Source of the DNA: an uncultured Peptoniphilus sp.
GTDB taxonomy: Bacteria > Bacillota > Clostridia > Tissierellales > Peptoniphilaceae
DNA: 64,000 nucleotides
NCBI RefSeq assembly: GCF_943913915.1
Contig: NZ_CALUAA010000008.1
Span: forward strand, 1-64,000
Direction of reading: 5' to 3'
Below the pieces are notes generated by a model. The model worked only from the letters and a program-made list of their open reading frames with translations, was not told the origin of the DNA and searched no databases. A program made the position numbers and the translations under genes. Shown here piece after piece: positions 35,702 through 44,750 of the stretch; position 1 is the stretch's first letter, and each line of letters begins with the position of its first letter.

Positions 35702-36433
35702 ATGTATAGCATTTATAAGAAAAGTGAAATTTCTTTCGCTCTGTTTTGGATCGCGGTCTATTGCGTGGTGATGACGCCTGTTCGAGGGCGATTCGGCGAC
35801 GAAAGTATTTATATGCTTTTAGCTCTCGTGGCCATTGGGGCGGGAATCAGCATCTTTGTAAAAAGACATAATTTAACGGAAAAATACGGCCTTATAGGAT
35901 TCCCGGAGAACAGTAAACAATACCTTTACTTTATCCCGATCTGGTTCCTTTCAACGGGGAATCTGTGGGGCGGGTTTAATCTTGCCTATACGGGCCTTAA
36001 CCAAGTTTGGGCGACGTTATCCATGCTATTAATAGGCTATGTGGAGGAGATGATTTTTCGCGGATTTTTACTCAGGGCATTGTTGCCGAGAGACGGCGCT
36101 CGAAAGTCCATTGTAATCGTCGCCGTTACATTCGGTATCGGCCATATCGTCAATATGCTCGCCGGCCAGGCGACGGTGGAAACAATGGCACAGGTAATCT
36201 TTGCCATTGCCTGGGGCTTTATGCTTACAATTATTGTTTATAAAAGCGGGAGCCTTTTGCCCTGTATTCTGGCACACAGCTTGGTCAACGCTACTTCAAA
36301 ATACGGATTCGAAGCGCCTGGAAGTGAATGGACTTATATTATCGCCACCATAATCATTGCGGCTCTCTATTGCCCCTATCTATTAAAAATAAAGGGCGAA
36401 GGATTGCCCTCTTCCTCTAAATCGGCGAAATGA
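35702..36433 (+). CDS. CPBP family intramembrane protease
   Basis: 243 residues, about seven to eight membrane segments. The three family motifs are visible: EEMIFRG (EExxxR), FGIGH, and HSLVNA (HxxxN). Related to Rce1-type prenyl-protein and bacteriocin-immunity proteases; the substrate is unknown. GGAGGAG immediately before the ATG. It converges with the VOC gene with only 11 bases between and no visible terminator. Confidence 0.88.
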   Translation: MYSIYKKSEISFALFWIAVYCVVMTPVRGRFGDESIYMLLALVAIGAGISIFVKRHNLTEKYGLIGFPENSKQYLYFIPIWFLSTGNLWGGFNLAYTGLNQVWATLSMLLIGYVEEMIFRGFLLRALLPRDGARKSIVIVAVTFGIGHIVNMLAGQATVETMAQVIFAIAWGFMLTIIVYKSGSLLPCILAHSLVNATSKYGFEAPGSEWTYIIATIIIAALYCPYLLKIKGEGLPSSSKSAK

Positions 36434-36444
36434 TTTTCGACGAT

Positions 36445-36816
36445 CTATTCTACGGAAGCGACCAGTGCCCATTTAAACCCGAAGGGATCCAGGAAGAGGG
36501 CGGTCTTTAATTTCCCGTCGCCGGAAAGGCAGGGATCCAGCAGGGGAAGGGCGTCCCGCTCCAGGGCGTCGTCGTAAAGCTCTTCAAGTTTGTCTTCATC
36601 CATTTCTACAGTAAAGGTAAGCCCGCTGTTATCGGCAAGAGGACCCCGGGGATCGTGAACCAATTCAAAGGGAATATCTGAAATCGTAAGACGGGCGGAA
36701 AGTATTTCGCCCTCTTTTTCTTGTCGCTCTTTAATTTTTACGGGAAAGAGATCGCCGTAAAAATAGAGGGCCGATTGAACGTCTTCGACGCCTAGGGTTA
36801 TGGTAAGTTGTGTCAT
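36445..36816 (-). CDS. VOC superfamily protein (glyoxalase/bleomycin-resistance fold)
   Basis: 123 residues, two beta-alpha-beta-beta-beta modules: LTITLGVEDVQSALYFYGDLF and a second half ending LFLDPFGFKWALV. Metal ligands are not clear. Catalytic or binding role unknown. AAGGAGG upstream of the ATG. Confidence 0.8.
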   Translation of the reverse strand: MTQLTITLGVEDVQSALYFYGDLFPVKIKERQEKEGEILSARLTISDIPFELVHDPRGPLADNSGLTFTVEMDEDKLEELYDDALERDALPLLDPCLSGDGKLKTALFLDPFGFKWALVASVE

Positions 36817-36880
36817 AGATGCCTCCTTTTTTCTTACTCCATTTTACGACGGATGGAAAAACTTTTCCAACGATCTTTTT

Positions 36881-36890
36881 TTGATATAAT
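36881..36890 (+). promoter_or_regulatory. Extended -10 promoter of the tsa operon
   Basis: TTGATATAAT holds TATAAT at 36885-36890 with a TG one base before; about 20 bases before the tsaE ATG. Confidence 0.6.
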
Positions 36891-36910
36891 AAAGGTTTAG
36901 GAGGGATAGG

Positions 36911-37375
36911 ATGATACTTAAGGGAGTAAATGCGACTCAAAAGCTGGGACGTTTTTTGGGTAGTAAGCTGGAAGCTTACGATGTCCTCGCCTTAAACGGC
37001 GATTTGGGCACGGGGAAAACGACATTTGTAAAGGCTCTCGCCGAGGGAATGGGGCTGGATTCGGACGTTACCAGCGCCACCTTTACCATCGTGAATATTT
37101 ATGAAGGGGATCCGTCCCTTTACCATTTCGATGTCTATCGTTTAGAAGACGAGGATGAATTTTTCGAAATGGGTGGGGAAGAGCTCTTAGATGACGGTTC
37201 CGTCTGCGCCGTCGAATGGGCGGATCGCATCGAGGGAAGCTTGCCCGAGGAGTATCTGATCCTGAATTTCGAACGGATCGACGAAACCACCCGGCTGATC
37301 GCTGCAAAAGGCGTGGGCCCTCGGGGAGAAGCATTGGAAAAAGAGGTAATAACCTATGAAGATTCTCTCATTTGA
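36911..37375 (+). CDS. tsaE: tRNA threonylcarbamoyladenosine synthesis ATPase TsaE
   Basis: 154 residues. P-loop LNGDLGTGKTTFVKALA, switch SATFTIVNIYEG, and DVYRLEDEDEF. ATPase that works with TsaB and TsaD to make t6A37 in tRNAs reading ANN codons. RBS AGGAGGG. Overlaps tsaB by 20 bases; first gene of tsaE-tsaB-rimI-tsaD. Confidence 0.94.
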   Translation: MILKGVNATQKLGRFLGSKLEAYDVLALNGDLGTGKTTFVKALAEGMGLDSDVTSATFTIVNIYEGDPSLYHFDVYRLEDEDEFFEMGGEELLDDGSVCAVEWADRIEGSLPEEYLILNFERIDETTRLIAAKGVGPRGEALEKEVITYEDSLI

Positions 37376-38057
37376 TACGGCGACTATGGAGACGACCTGC
37401 GCCGTGGTGGAAGATGGTAAGGTGCTCGCCACTTCATCCATTAATAGCCGACTTTCCCATTCGGAGACGCTCATCGCCATGATCGAGGCGATGCTGACCT
37501 CTCTAAGTTTAAGAATGAAGGATTTAGATATGATCGCCGTGGGCGTGGGCCCGGGATCCTTTACCGGCCTTCGCATTTCCGTGGTTCTTGCCAAGATCTT
37601 CGCAAAGACCTTAGACATTCCCGTGGTAGGCGTATCCACATTGTCTGCCCTGGCTCGCCAAGTGGCGGAGAGCGGTGTTGTAGTACCCGTCTTCGATGCC
37701 AGAAGAAAGCGAGTCTACACCGCGCAGTTTAAAAAAGAAGGAGACGTGCTCACCCGCCTTACAAAAGACGATGCCATTCCCGTGGAAGAGCTGATCGATT
37801 CTCTTCCGGAGCGGGCGATTATAATAGGCGCCGGGCTCTCCGCTTACGGCGAACGTTTTAAAGCTTCAGATAAAAACCTTTTCTGCTATCCCCTGAGCCT
37901 GTCTCAGGTGCGGGCGGCGTTTATCGCTGAGGAGGCGCTTGTGCAGTATGAGAAAGACGGGGCGAGCAATCCCTACGAGCTGGAGCCCAATTACTTGCGG
38001 CCCTCGCAGGCCATGCGAGAATACAGGAGGAAACATGGACAATCTCACGACGCGTGA
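37356..38057 (+). CDS. tsaB: tRNA threonylcarbamoyladenosine synthesis protein TsaB
   Basis: 233 residues. ASKHA-fold protein with SFDTATMETTCAVVEDG at the N-terminus and GVGPGSFTGLRI. Non-catalytic partner that dimerises with TsaD and recruits TsaE. Overlaps tsaE upstream and rimI downstream (23 bases), so the four genes are translationally chained. Confidence 0.93.
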   Translation: MKILSFDTATMETTCAVVEDGKVLATSSINSRLSHSETLIAMIEAMLTSLSLRMKDLDMIAVGVGPGSFTGLRISVVLAKIFAKTLDIPVVGVSTLSALARQVAESGVVVPVFDARRKRVYTAQFKKEGDVLTRLTKDDAIPVEELIDSLPERAIIIGAGLSAYGERFKASDKNLFCYPLSLSQVRAAFIAEEALVQYEKDGASNPYELEPNYLRPSQAMREYRRKHGQSHDA

Positions 38058-38478
38058 AGCCCGTGTAGACGATTTAGAGGACATGATGCGCATCGAGGAG
38101 GAAAGCTTTACCGCCCCCTGGTCTTACGACAGTTGGAAGCGAGAGCTTGAAAATCCCCTTACCTATTACGAGGTGCTCCTCTACCACGATGTCCTTATCG
38201 GCTATGTAGGGGCCTGGCTCTTAGGGGATCAGGCCCACATCGGCAATGTGGCCATCGACGGAGATTTCCGAGGCAATGGCTACGGACGCTACATGATGAA
38301 TCATTATTTATTCGCCGTCTACGAAAAAAAGATTCGCGCCGCCACCCTGGAGGTGCGGGAAGATAATGTGCCCGCCATCGCCCTTTACGAATCCCTAGGC
38401 TTTGAACTGGAGGGTGTGCGGAAAAATTATTACGCCCATATCAAGCGGGACGGCTTAATCTATTGGAAGAGGTGGTAA
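38035..38478 (+). CDS. rimI: Ribosomal-protein alanine N-acetyltransferase RimI-like
   Basis: 147 residues from the ATG after AGGAGG; the frame extends upstream inside tsaB. GNAT fold with acetyl-CoA loop FRGNGYGRYMM and ALYESLGFELEGVRKNYY. Members acetylate the N-terminus of ribosomal protein S18 and some other proteins. The link with tsaB/tsaD is conserved across bacteria. Confidence 0.92.
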   Translation: MDNLTTREARVDDLEDMMRIEEESFTAPWSYDSWKRELENPLTYYEVLLYHDVLIGYVGAWLLGDQAHIGNVAIDGDFRGNGYGRYMMNHYLFAVYEKKIRAATLEVREDNVPAIALYESLGFELEGVRKNYYAHIKRDGLIYWKRW

Positions 38479-38479
38479 T

Positions 38480-39475
38480 GTGATAACACTGGGAATCGAA
38501 TCCTCCTGCGACGAAACATCGGTGGCCGTCGTAAAAGACGGCCGGGAGATTCTTTCAAATATAATTTCATCTCAAATCGAAATCCACCGCTTATTCGGCG
38601 GCGTGGTGCCGGAGATTGCCTCGAGAAAACACGTATCCGCCATTCTGCCGGTCATCGACTTGGCCTTGGAGGAGGCGAAGATCACTTTAGACGATGTGGA
38701 TATTATCGCCGCCACTCGGGGACCCGGGCTTATTGGCGCCCTTCTCGTAGGCCTTACGGCGGGGAGGGGGCTCGCCCTCGCTACGGGGAAACCCTTCATC
38801 GGCGTGAACCATATTCGCGGCCACGTCTGCGCCAACTACCTGACCCACCCGGATCTGGAGCCGCCCTTTGTAGGGCTTATCGTTTCCGGTGGCCACAGCT
38901 ATTTAATTCACGTGGAAGATTATATCGACTTTACACTTTACGGTAAGACGCGAGACGACGCCGCCGGCGAAGCTTTCGATAAAGTGGCTCGGGCCATGGA
39001 CATCGGCTATCCCGGCGGGCCCGTTATCGACAAGCTCGCCAAGGAAGGGGAGGAAACTTATGATCTTCCCCGGGTTATGTTGGAGCGGGACAGCTACGAT
39101 TTCAGCTTCTCGGGACTGAAAACCGCCGTCTTAAACGAACTCAACAATGCCAAGCAAAAAGGCGAGGAAATTCGCGTGGCGGATATGGCCACGAGCTTTC
39201 AAAACGCTGTGGTGGACGTGCTCACGGAAAAAACCTATCGCCTGGCTCATGAACTCGGGGAAAAGAAAATCGTCCTCGCAGGGGGCGTCAGCGCCAATTC
39301 CGGTTTACGGGCCGCCATGGAAAAGCGAGGAGCCGAAGAGGGAATCCGGGTCTATTATCCTAATCCCATTCTCTGCACCGACAATGGCGCCATGATCGCT
39401 TCCGTGGGCTATTACAGTTACATGAAAGGGGAAGATGAAAGCGTCTTTGCCGATCCCAATTTAGGGCTGGATTAA
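38480..39475 (+). CDS. tsaD: tRNA N6-threonylcarbamoyladenosine transferase TsaD
   Basis: 331 residues, GTG start with AGAGGTGG upstream. The N-terminal LGIESSCDETSVAVV, the metal-binding HIRGHVCAN (HxxxH), VSGGHSYL and GGVSANSGLR are all present. It transfers the threonylcarbamoyl group to A37. Ends the operon; a terminator overlaps the stop. Confidence 0.96.
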   Translation: MITLGIESSCDETSVAVVKDGREILSNIISSQIEIHRLFGGVVPEIASRKHVSAILPVIDLALEEAKITLDDVDIIAATRGPGLIGALLVGLTAGRGLALATGKPFIGVNHIRGHVCANYLTHPDLEPPFVGLIVSGGHSYLIHVEDYIDFTLYGKTRDDAAGEAFDKVARAMDIGYPGGPVIDKLAKEGEETYDLPRVMLERDSYDFSFSGLKTAVLNELNNAKQKGEEIRVADMATSFQNAVVDVLTEKTYRLAHELGEKKIVLAGGVSANSGLRAAMEKRGAEEGIRVYYPNPILCTDNGAMIASVGYYSYMKGEDESVFADPNLGLD

Positions 39476-39499
39476 ACCGCACACTGTTGCGGTTTTTTT
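39475..39499 (+). terminator. Intrinsic terminator of the tsa operon
   Basis: AACCGCA, 6-base loop, TGCGGTT followed by T7 in total. Confidence 0.87.
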
Positions 39500-39635
39500 G
39501 TTGCACAAAAGAAAATGATATTGAGAATCGGGAAAGAATGTGAACATAGTGCAAAATAAAGATAAAAATGTAAAAAACTCGTAAAACAAGGGGAATTCAA
39601 AGATAATCTAAAAGAATAAAAATATTCCGGGAAAA

Positions 39636-39750
39636 CGTGCATAAGTCTGTGGATAAAGTGGATAACTTTGTGGAAACCCACATTAATCGACTCTAAGCTG
39701 TGCATAAGTCTGTGCGTAATGTGGAGAAGGTGTGGAAAAGATGTGGAAAT
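39636..39750 (+). other. Cluster of DnaA-box-like 9-mers
   Basis: In the 450-bp gap between convergent tsaD and the ABC-F gene, nine 9-mers related to TGTGGATAA (the complement of TTATCCACA) all point the same way. One is perfect (39648-39656). Five have one mismatch or are close to it (39657 AGTGGATAA, 39699 TGTGCATAA, 39720 TGTGGAGAA, 39731 TGTGGAAAA). Others have two (39636, 39669, 39711, 39742). AT-rich DNA lies on both sides, especially 39751-39900. No gene is seen in 39500-39954. Confidence 0.65.
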
Positions 39751-39900
39751 ATAAATTGTATTTTCAGAAGTTTTCAGCGAATGAATGAGAATGAGTAAAA
39801 AAGGTGAAAAAAGGGAAATAAATCAAAATTTTCTAAACTTTCTTTTGTCAGGACGTAATCTTAAGTAATTTCCATATGGATAGACTGAAATTCTTTCGAC

Positions 39901-39931
39901 AAAAAAGGCAATCACGAAATGGTGATTGCCT
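39901..39931 (-). terminator. Intrinsic terminator of the ABC-F gene
   Basis: On the - strand AGGCAATCACC...GTGATTGCCT followed by TTTTTTGT, 24 bases past the stop. Confidence 0.85.
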
Positions 39932-39954
39932 GTAATAATGATGCCTTTTTAAGT

Positions 39955-41856
39955 TTAGTCGTCGGAAAGTTCAAACCACTTGTCATAAAGGGCATCCAGG
40001 TTTTCCTGAAGGGCGTCTCGTTTTTCCGAAAGCTCGAGAGCCACCGTGTGGTCTTCGTAGGTTGTCGGATCGGCGAGCATTTCGTCCACTTCTTGTATTT
40101 CCTCTTCCAGATCGTGGATCTCTCCTTCCAGAGCTTTCAGCTCTTTTTTCTGCGCACGGGCCCGCTTCTGTTCTTCCCGCGTCTTCTTTTTTTCCTTGAC
40201 GATCTGAGTCTTCGTAATATCCTCTTCGTCCTCTTCCTCCTCGGCATGGGCGGCTTCCCATTTTTCCAGGAAGTAATTATAGTCTCCCTCCACCATAAAG
40301 ACTCCTTCTTCCGTGAGGCAGACGATCTTCGTCGCCACGCTGTTTAAAAAGTAGCGGTCGTGGCTGATGGTTAAAATAGTGCCGGTATAGTCTCTGAGGG
40401 CGGACTCTAATGATTCCTTGCTCTCGATATCCAGGTGATTGGTGGGCTCGTCCAGGAGCAGGAAATTGGCGCCGCTCAACATAATAATCAAAAGGGAGAG
40501 CCGCCCCTTCTCTCCTCCGGAAAGATCACTGATTCGCTTTTTCAAATCGTCGCCTGTAAAGAGGAAGCGGGCGAGATAGGCGTATATATGGTAGCGATCC
40601 AGCTTCGGGTAGCGATCCCAAAGTTCCTCTTCCACGGTCTTCATGTCGTCGAGAGATTCCATTCCCTGATCGAAATAGGCGACGGTAACGCCGGTTCCTT
40701 CCGTAATCTCTCCTTCGCTTATGGGTTCTTCTCCCATAATCATTTTAAAGAGGGTACTCTTCCCGATGCCATTGGGACCGATGAGTCCTACCCGCTCCCC
40801 TTTATAAATAGGGAAGGTAATGTTTTCGAAGAGAGGCTTTCCGGGGAATTCTTTCTTTACATTTTCTACGCGGAGTACGTCCCGGCCGCTTTCTTTTTCC
40901 GGCTCGAAATGGAGGATCATCTGCTTATCGTTTTGTACATCCTCGATGCGCTCCATTTTGTCCAATTGCTTTTGTTTGCTGCGGGCGGTCTTTAAGCTTT
41001 TCTCCCGGTTCCAGCTGCTGAGTCGCTCGATCATGGCCTCCTGCCGCTTGATTTCCCGCTGCTGCATAATATAGGCGTGGCGCTGCTGTTCGAGATTTTC
41101 CCGCCTGCGGCGCACAAAGTTTGTGTAATTGCCTTTGTAGCTGGAAAGGCTGCCTCTATGGAGAAAGAAGATGCGGTCCACAATATTGTCTAAAAAGTAG
41201 CGGTCGTGGCTGATAACGACGACGGCGCCCTTAAAGGCCTTGAGGAATTTTTCGAGCCAGGCGATGGAATCCATATCCAAGTGGTTGGTGGGTTCGTCCA
41301 GGAGCAGAAGATCAGGTTCGTGAAGGAGTAATTTGGCGAGAGCGAGGCGGGATTTCTGTCCGCCGGAGAGATTGTTCGCCGGCATGGCCATTTCCTCTTC
41401 GGAAAAGCCCAGGCCCCTAAGGGCACCCGTTACGGCGCTTTCTCTGCTGTAACCGCCGCTTTTCTCGTAATGATCCACCAGGTTTTGGTAGCGGTTGATT
41501 AAAAGCTCGAGCTCTTCGCCTGTTACGTGGGCCATTTCCTCTTCCATGCGGCGAATATCTCTTTCCATATCGATCACCGATTGAAAAGATGCCATACATT
41601 CCTCGTATATGCTGGCCCCCTCGGTAATGGAGACGTGTTGCTCCAGGTAGCCGATGTGAAGATCTTTCGTCGTGGTAATGTCCCCGGTGTCCGGGGAAAG
41701 GTCTCCTGCGAGCATTTCCATCAAGGTGGTTTTGCCGCTGCCGTTGGAGCCGATGAGCCCGATTTTTTCTCCCGGTTCGATTAAAAATCCGATATCCGTA
41801 AAAATAGGCTCGATATAAAATGTCTTAGATAAATTTTGTGCCGATAAGATTGCCAA
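39955..41856 (-). CDS. ABC-F family ATPase
   Basis: 633 residues, TTG start with GAGGAGGAG upstream. Two ABC domains without membrane parts: Walker A GSNGSGKTT and GPNGIGKST, signatures LSGGQKSRLAL and LSGGEKGRLSL, and LLLDEPTNHLD twice. A linker and an acidic-basic coiled-coil tail (about 540-633) follow. ABC-F proteins act on the ribosome in translation rescue or antibiotic protection. The long C-terminal coiled coil resembles the Uup/YdiF branch. Not an exporter. Confidence 0.9.
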   Translation of the reverse strand: MAILSAQNLSKTFYIEPIFTDIGFLIEPGEKIGLIGSNGSGKTTLMEMLAGDLSPDTGDITTTKDLHIGYLEQHVSITEGASIYEECMASFQSVIDMERDIRRMEEEMAHVTGEELELLINRYQNLVDHYEKSGGYSRESAVTGALRGLGFSEEEMAMPANNLSGGQKSRLALAKLLLHEPDLLLLDEPTNHLDMDSIAWLEKFLKAFKGAVVVISHDRYFLDNIVDRIFFLHRGSLSSYKGNYTNFVRRRRENLEQQRHAYIMQQREIKRQEAMIERLSSWNREKSLKTARSKQKQLDKMERIEDVQNDKQMILHFEPEKESGRDVLRVENVKKEFPGKPLFENITFPIYKGERVGLIGPNGIGKSTLFKMIMGEEPISEGEITEGTGVTVAYFDQGMESLDDMKTVEEELWDRYPKLDRYHIYAYLARFLFTGDDLKKRISDLSGGEKGRLSLLIIMLSGANFLLLDEPTNHLDIESKESLESALRDYTGTILTISHDRYFLNSVATKIVCLTEEGVFMVEGDYNYFLEKWEAAHAEEEEDEEDITKTQIVKEKKKTREEQKRARAQKKELKALEGEIHDLEEEIQEVDEMLADPTTYEDHTVALELSEKRDALQENLDALYDKWFELSDD

Positions 41857-42034
41857 CTCTTTCTCCTCCTCATCACTACATAATATCAGATATAGAGAGG
41901 TAGAAAAAGTCGCTAAACTTTCAAATAACTCTTCCCAAGATTTGAAATTTTCTGTATACTATGAAAGTAATAGATAGATTCCTATCAATTAAAATAAAAT
42001 TAATTCTATAGTGCACGTTTGAAAGGTGATATAA

Positions 42035-42676
42035 GTGGCAAATAACAAAAACAAAGTATCGGAAACCGTCATCAGACGACTTCCCAAATACCATCGCTAT
42101 TTAAGTGAATTACATGAAAAGGGCGAGGATCGCATTTCTTCTCAAGAATTAAGTGATCTTACGGGTTTTACCGCGTCTCAAATTCGTCAAGACTTAAATA
42201 ATTTCGGAGGATTCGGCCAACAAGGCTACGGCTACAAGGTCGCCGTCTTAAAGGCGGAACTCGAGAACATTTTGGGTATTTCCACCATATACAAGACGAT
42301 TATTATCGGCTCCGGTCGCCTTGGAAGCGTCGTCAGCAACTACAAAGGATTCAGAGACAGCGGTTTCGAAGTAGTGGCTATGTTCGACAGGGACGAACAC
42401 GTCATCGGCACATCTGTGGGAAAACACGTGGTTAAATCCGTCGACGATCTGGAAGATTTCTTAAATGAACACGATGAAGTAAGCGTGGCGATTTTAACCG
42501 TGCCCAAAGAAGGTGCGCAATCCATCGCCGAGCGTTTGGCGGAATGCGGCATTCGCGGCATATGGAACTTTGCGCCGGAAGATTTGGAAGAACTGGATCA
42601 TGTGATCGTTGAAAATATCCGTTTAACAGACAGTCTTTTAACCCTAAGTTATTATTTGACTGAAGAAGATCGCTAG
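42035..42676 (+). CDS. rex: Redox-sensing transcriptional repressor Rex
   Basis: 213 residues, GTG start after GAAAGGTGA. An N-terminal winged helix (SETVIRRLPKYHRYL, QIRQDLNNFGGFGQQGYGY) is followed by a Rossmann NAD(H) domain with IIIGSGRLGSVVSNY and a C-terminal swapped helix. Rex senses NADH/NAD+ and represses fermentative genes; in clostridia these include thl/crt/hbd-type operons. A likely -10 TATACT lies at about 41956. Confidence 0.95.
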   Translation: MANNKNKVSETVIRRLPKYHRYLSELHEKGEDRISSQELSDLTGFTASQIRQDLNNFGGFGQQGYGYKVAVLKAELENILGISTIYKTIIIGSGRLGSVVSNYKGFRDSGFEVVAMFDRDEHVIGTSVGKHVVKSVDDLEDFLNEHDEVSVAILTVPKEGAQSIAERLAECGIRGIWNFAPEDLEELDHVIVENIRLTDSLLTLSYYLTEEDR

Positions 42677-42729
42677 TAATGTAGGAGTGGGCGCTGCCTG
42701 CTCTTATTTTTATACAGAAAAGAGTTGCC

Positions 42730-43518
42730 ATGTTTTCCGATCTGCAAATGACCATCGAAAGCGGCCAGTTCCACCACTGGGAGAAAAAAGACGGCCTCTA
42801 CGCTTTGGTCAATGGCAAAGAGGCCTTTTTTCTAATGGACGGAGAACTTATAAAGGGAGATGAAGATGATTTTCTCCGCTTTATAGACGGCCACAGAGAC
42901 TATGACAAAGTAAGAAAGATGGTAGAAGCGAGCGAGGATTTGAAGGATCTCGCACCTTACCTTTCTCTTCGTATTCTACGTCAGAGGCCCTGGGAGGCCA
43001 TCGTCTCCTATATTTTATCGGCAAATAATAATCTTTTGCGCATCAGGCGGAGCGTCTTAGATCTTTCAAAGACCTACGGGACGTTCCTTGGAAGTGTAGA
43101 CGAACTTTGCGCCTATGCTCTTCCCGCACCCCATGTCCTGGCAACACGATCAAAGGAGGATCTCCGCGCTCTGGGCGCCGGGTATCGGGATCGCTATCTT
43201 ATAGGGGCGGCGACCATGGTGGCAGAGGGCGACTTCGATTTGGAAGCGCCCTTTGCCATGGATTATGATGAGGCGAAGAAATATGTAATGAAGTTGCCCG
43301 GCGTGGGGCCCAAAGTGGCGGATTGCATTTTGCTCTTCGGCTACGGCAAGGGCGACGCCTTTCCCGTGGATACTTGGGTGGAAAAATCCATGGCACGCTT
43401 CGGCAACTTTTCCTCCAGAAAGGCCATGAGCCGCTACGGCATGGAGCGCTTCGGCGACGATGCCGGTTATATTCAGCAACTGTTGTTTTTAAGTGAGCGA
43501 GAAAAGAGGAATCTATGA
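42730..43518 (+). CDS. ogg: OGG1-type DNA glycosylase (HhH-GPD)
   Basis: 262 residues. The N-terminal domain resembles OGG1 (SGQFHHWEKKDGLY). The HhH-GPD core carries LPGVGPKVADCILLFGYGK and the catalytic Asp in FPVDTWVEK; the catalytic Lys is expected just before the HhH loop. It removes 8-oxoguanine from DNA. RBS AGAGTTG is weak. Overlaps the next gene by four bases. Confidence 0.9.
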   Translation: MFSDLQMTIESGQFHHWEKKDGLYALVNGKEAFFLMDGELIKGDEDDFLRFIDGHRDYDKVRKMVEASEDLKDLAPYLSLRILRQRPWEAIVSYILSANNNLLRIRRSVLDLSKTYGTFLGSVDELCAYALPAPHVLATRSKEDLRALGAGYRDRYLIGAATMVAEGDFDLEAPFAMDYDEAKKYVMKLPGVGPKVADCILLFGYGKGDAFPVDTWVEKSMARFGNFSSRKAMSRYGMERFGDDAGYIQQLLFLSEREKRNL

Positions 43519-44216
43519 TCGGTGTCATTGTTAATGGGGTGGCCATCGCCGTCTTGGCCGTGTTAGGTAAATTTATCGGGAACAGGATTCCCGTGCGAGT
43601 GCAGGATCAGGTTTTAATGGTGCTCCCTTTAACTCTTATGGTGATGGGAATCCAGATGGCCCTTAAGGCCGACGAGTTTTTCGTCGTCATGATGTCTGTC
43701 GCCATCGGCTCAGGCATTGGTGCCGCCCTGGATATTGACGGCGCTTTAAGGCGCTTCGGCGACAGAGTCGATGCAAAAATTCGTGCCAAGGGAATAGATG
43801 ACGGAGGCATGGGCCCCATGACCGCCGCCATCCAATCGTCGATACTATTTTGCGCCGGGCCTATGGCCATTGTCGGCGCGCTGGAAGCGGGAATAGGCCA
43901 TAATCCGGAGACCTTTTTTATTAAGAGCGCCTTAGACGGCATGACCGCCCTGATGTTCGCCTCTTCTATGGGAATCGGTGTCGCCCTTTCGGCAATCCCC
44001 ACCTTTATCTACCAAGCTGTGTTGGTTTTAGCCTCCGGCGCCCTCGCCCCCTTTATAAACGATGTGATCCTCGCCGATCTCACCTCCATTGGAGGGATCA
44101 CCATTCTTGCCATCGGCTTCGGCATTTTAAAGATCAAGGAGTTTCGCGTATCCAATATGCTCCCCTCCTTTATTGTGGTCTTTGCTATTCGGGCTCTTAT
44201 GACCCTCTGGATGTAA
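43515..44216 (+). CDS. DUF554 family membrane protein
   Basis: 233 residues, about seven membrane segments, glycine-rich motifs such as NGVAIAVLAVLGKFIGNRIP, SSILFCAGPMAIVGALEAG and FIKSALDGMTALMFAS-like text. Matches the DUF554 (YdfK-like) family of putative transporters. The start overlaps the glycosylase stop (ATGA), so the two are co-transcribed. Function unknown. Confidence 0.85.
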   Translation: MIGVIVNGVAIAVLAVLGKFIGNRIPVRVQDQVLMVLPLTLMVMGIQMALKADEFFVVMMSVAIGSGIGAALDIDGALRRFGDRVDAKIRAKGIDDGGMGPMTAAIQSSILFCAGPMAIVGALEAGIGHNPETFFIKSALDGMTALMFASSMGIGVALSAIPTFIYQAVLVLASGALAPFINDVILADLTSIGGITILAIGFGILKIKEFRVSNMLPSFIVVFAIRALMTLWM

Positions 44217-44218
44217 TA

Positions 44219-44247
44219 AAAAAGCACGGTTTTCGCCGTGCTTTTTT
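44219..44247. terminator. Bidirectional terminator (DUF554 / nrdG)
   Basis: AAAAAAGCACGG, TTTTCG, CCGTGCTTTTTT between convergent genes. Confidence 0.87.
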
Positions 44248-44749
44248 ATCTATATTCTTCCACCCATAGGGGGCGCCCATCCCTTAAGCTATCCTGAATA
44301 TCTAAGATGCGTTGGTTTTCGCTGCCCCTGAAGGCCAGTTTTAAGTTTTTTTGCTCTTCGACAAAGGGCCCGTCCACGAGGACGTGGCATTTGGCGAGGA
44401 GATTTTTTTTGTCCGGATCTTTAAGAATCTCTTCGAAGGTATAGCCCGAGTAGATCCACACGGGCTTGTCCACTTTTTTGTACACCTCGTCTAAGACATC
44501 GGCGAGCCAGGTGTTTTCCATAGGTTCGCCCCCTAAGAGGGTAAGGCCCGCCACTTCCGGGCGATCTAAATAAGAAATGAGCTCTTCCGTGGTTTCCTCA
44601 GTCCAGAGATCACCGTAGTTCGAATCCTGGTAGATTTCGTTGAAGCAGTTTTTGCAGCCCCTGGAGCATCCCGTGACGAAGACGGACACACGGATGCCCT
44701 TTCCGTTGGCTACATCTAAAGGCCGTATTTGTGCGTAGTGGCCGTACAT
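44246..44749 (-). CDS. nrdG: Anaerobic ribonucleotide reductase activating enzyme
   Basis: 167 residues from MYGHYAQIRPLDVANGKGIR; the frame is open 21 codons further but inside nrdD. Radical-SAM cysteines CSRGCKNC, and GLTLLGGEPM. It makes the glycyl radical on NrdD using S-adenosylmethionine. The ATG follows the nrdD stop by one base, so it is translationally coupled with no clear RBS of its own. Confidence 0.95.
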   Translation of the reverse strand: MYGHYAQIRPLDVANGKGIRVSVFVTGCSRGCKNCFNEIYQDSNYGDLWTEETTEELISYLDRPEVAGLTLLGGEPMENTWLADVLDEVYKKVDKPVWIYSGYTFEEILKDPDKKNLLAKCHVLVDGPFVEEQKNLKLAFRGSENQRILDIQDSLRDGRPLWVEEYR

Positions 44750-44750
44750 A

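Noticed and set aside
39500..39954. Main chromosomal origin of replication
   Set aside because: No dnaA/dnaN/rpmH neighbourhood and no divergence of gene direction around the cluster; only a DnaA-box-rich locus can be claimed.
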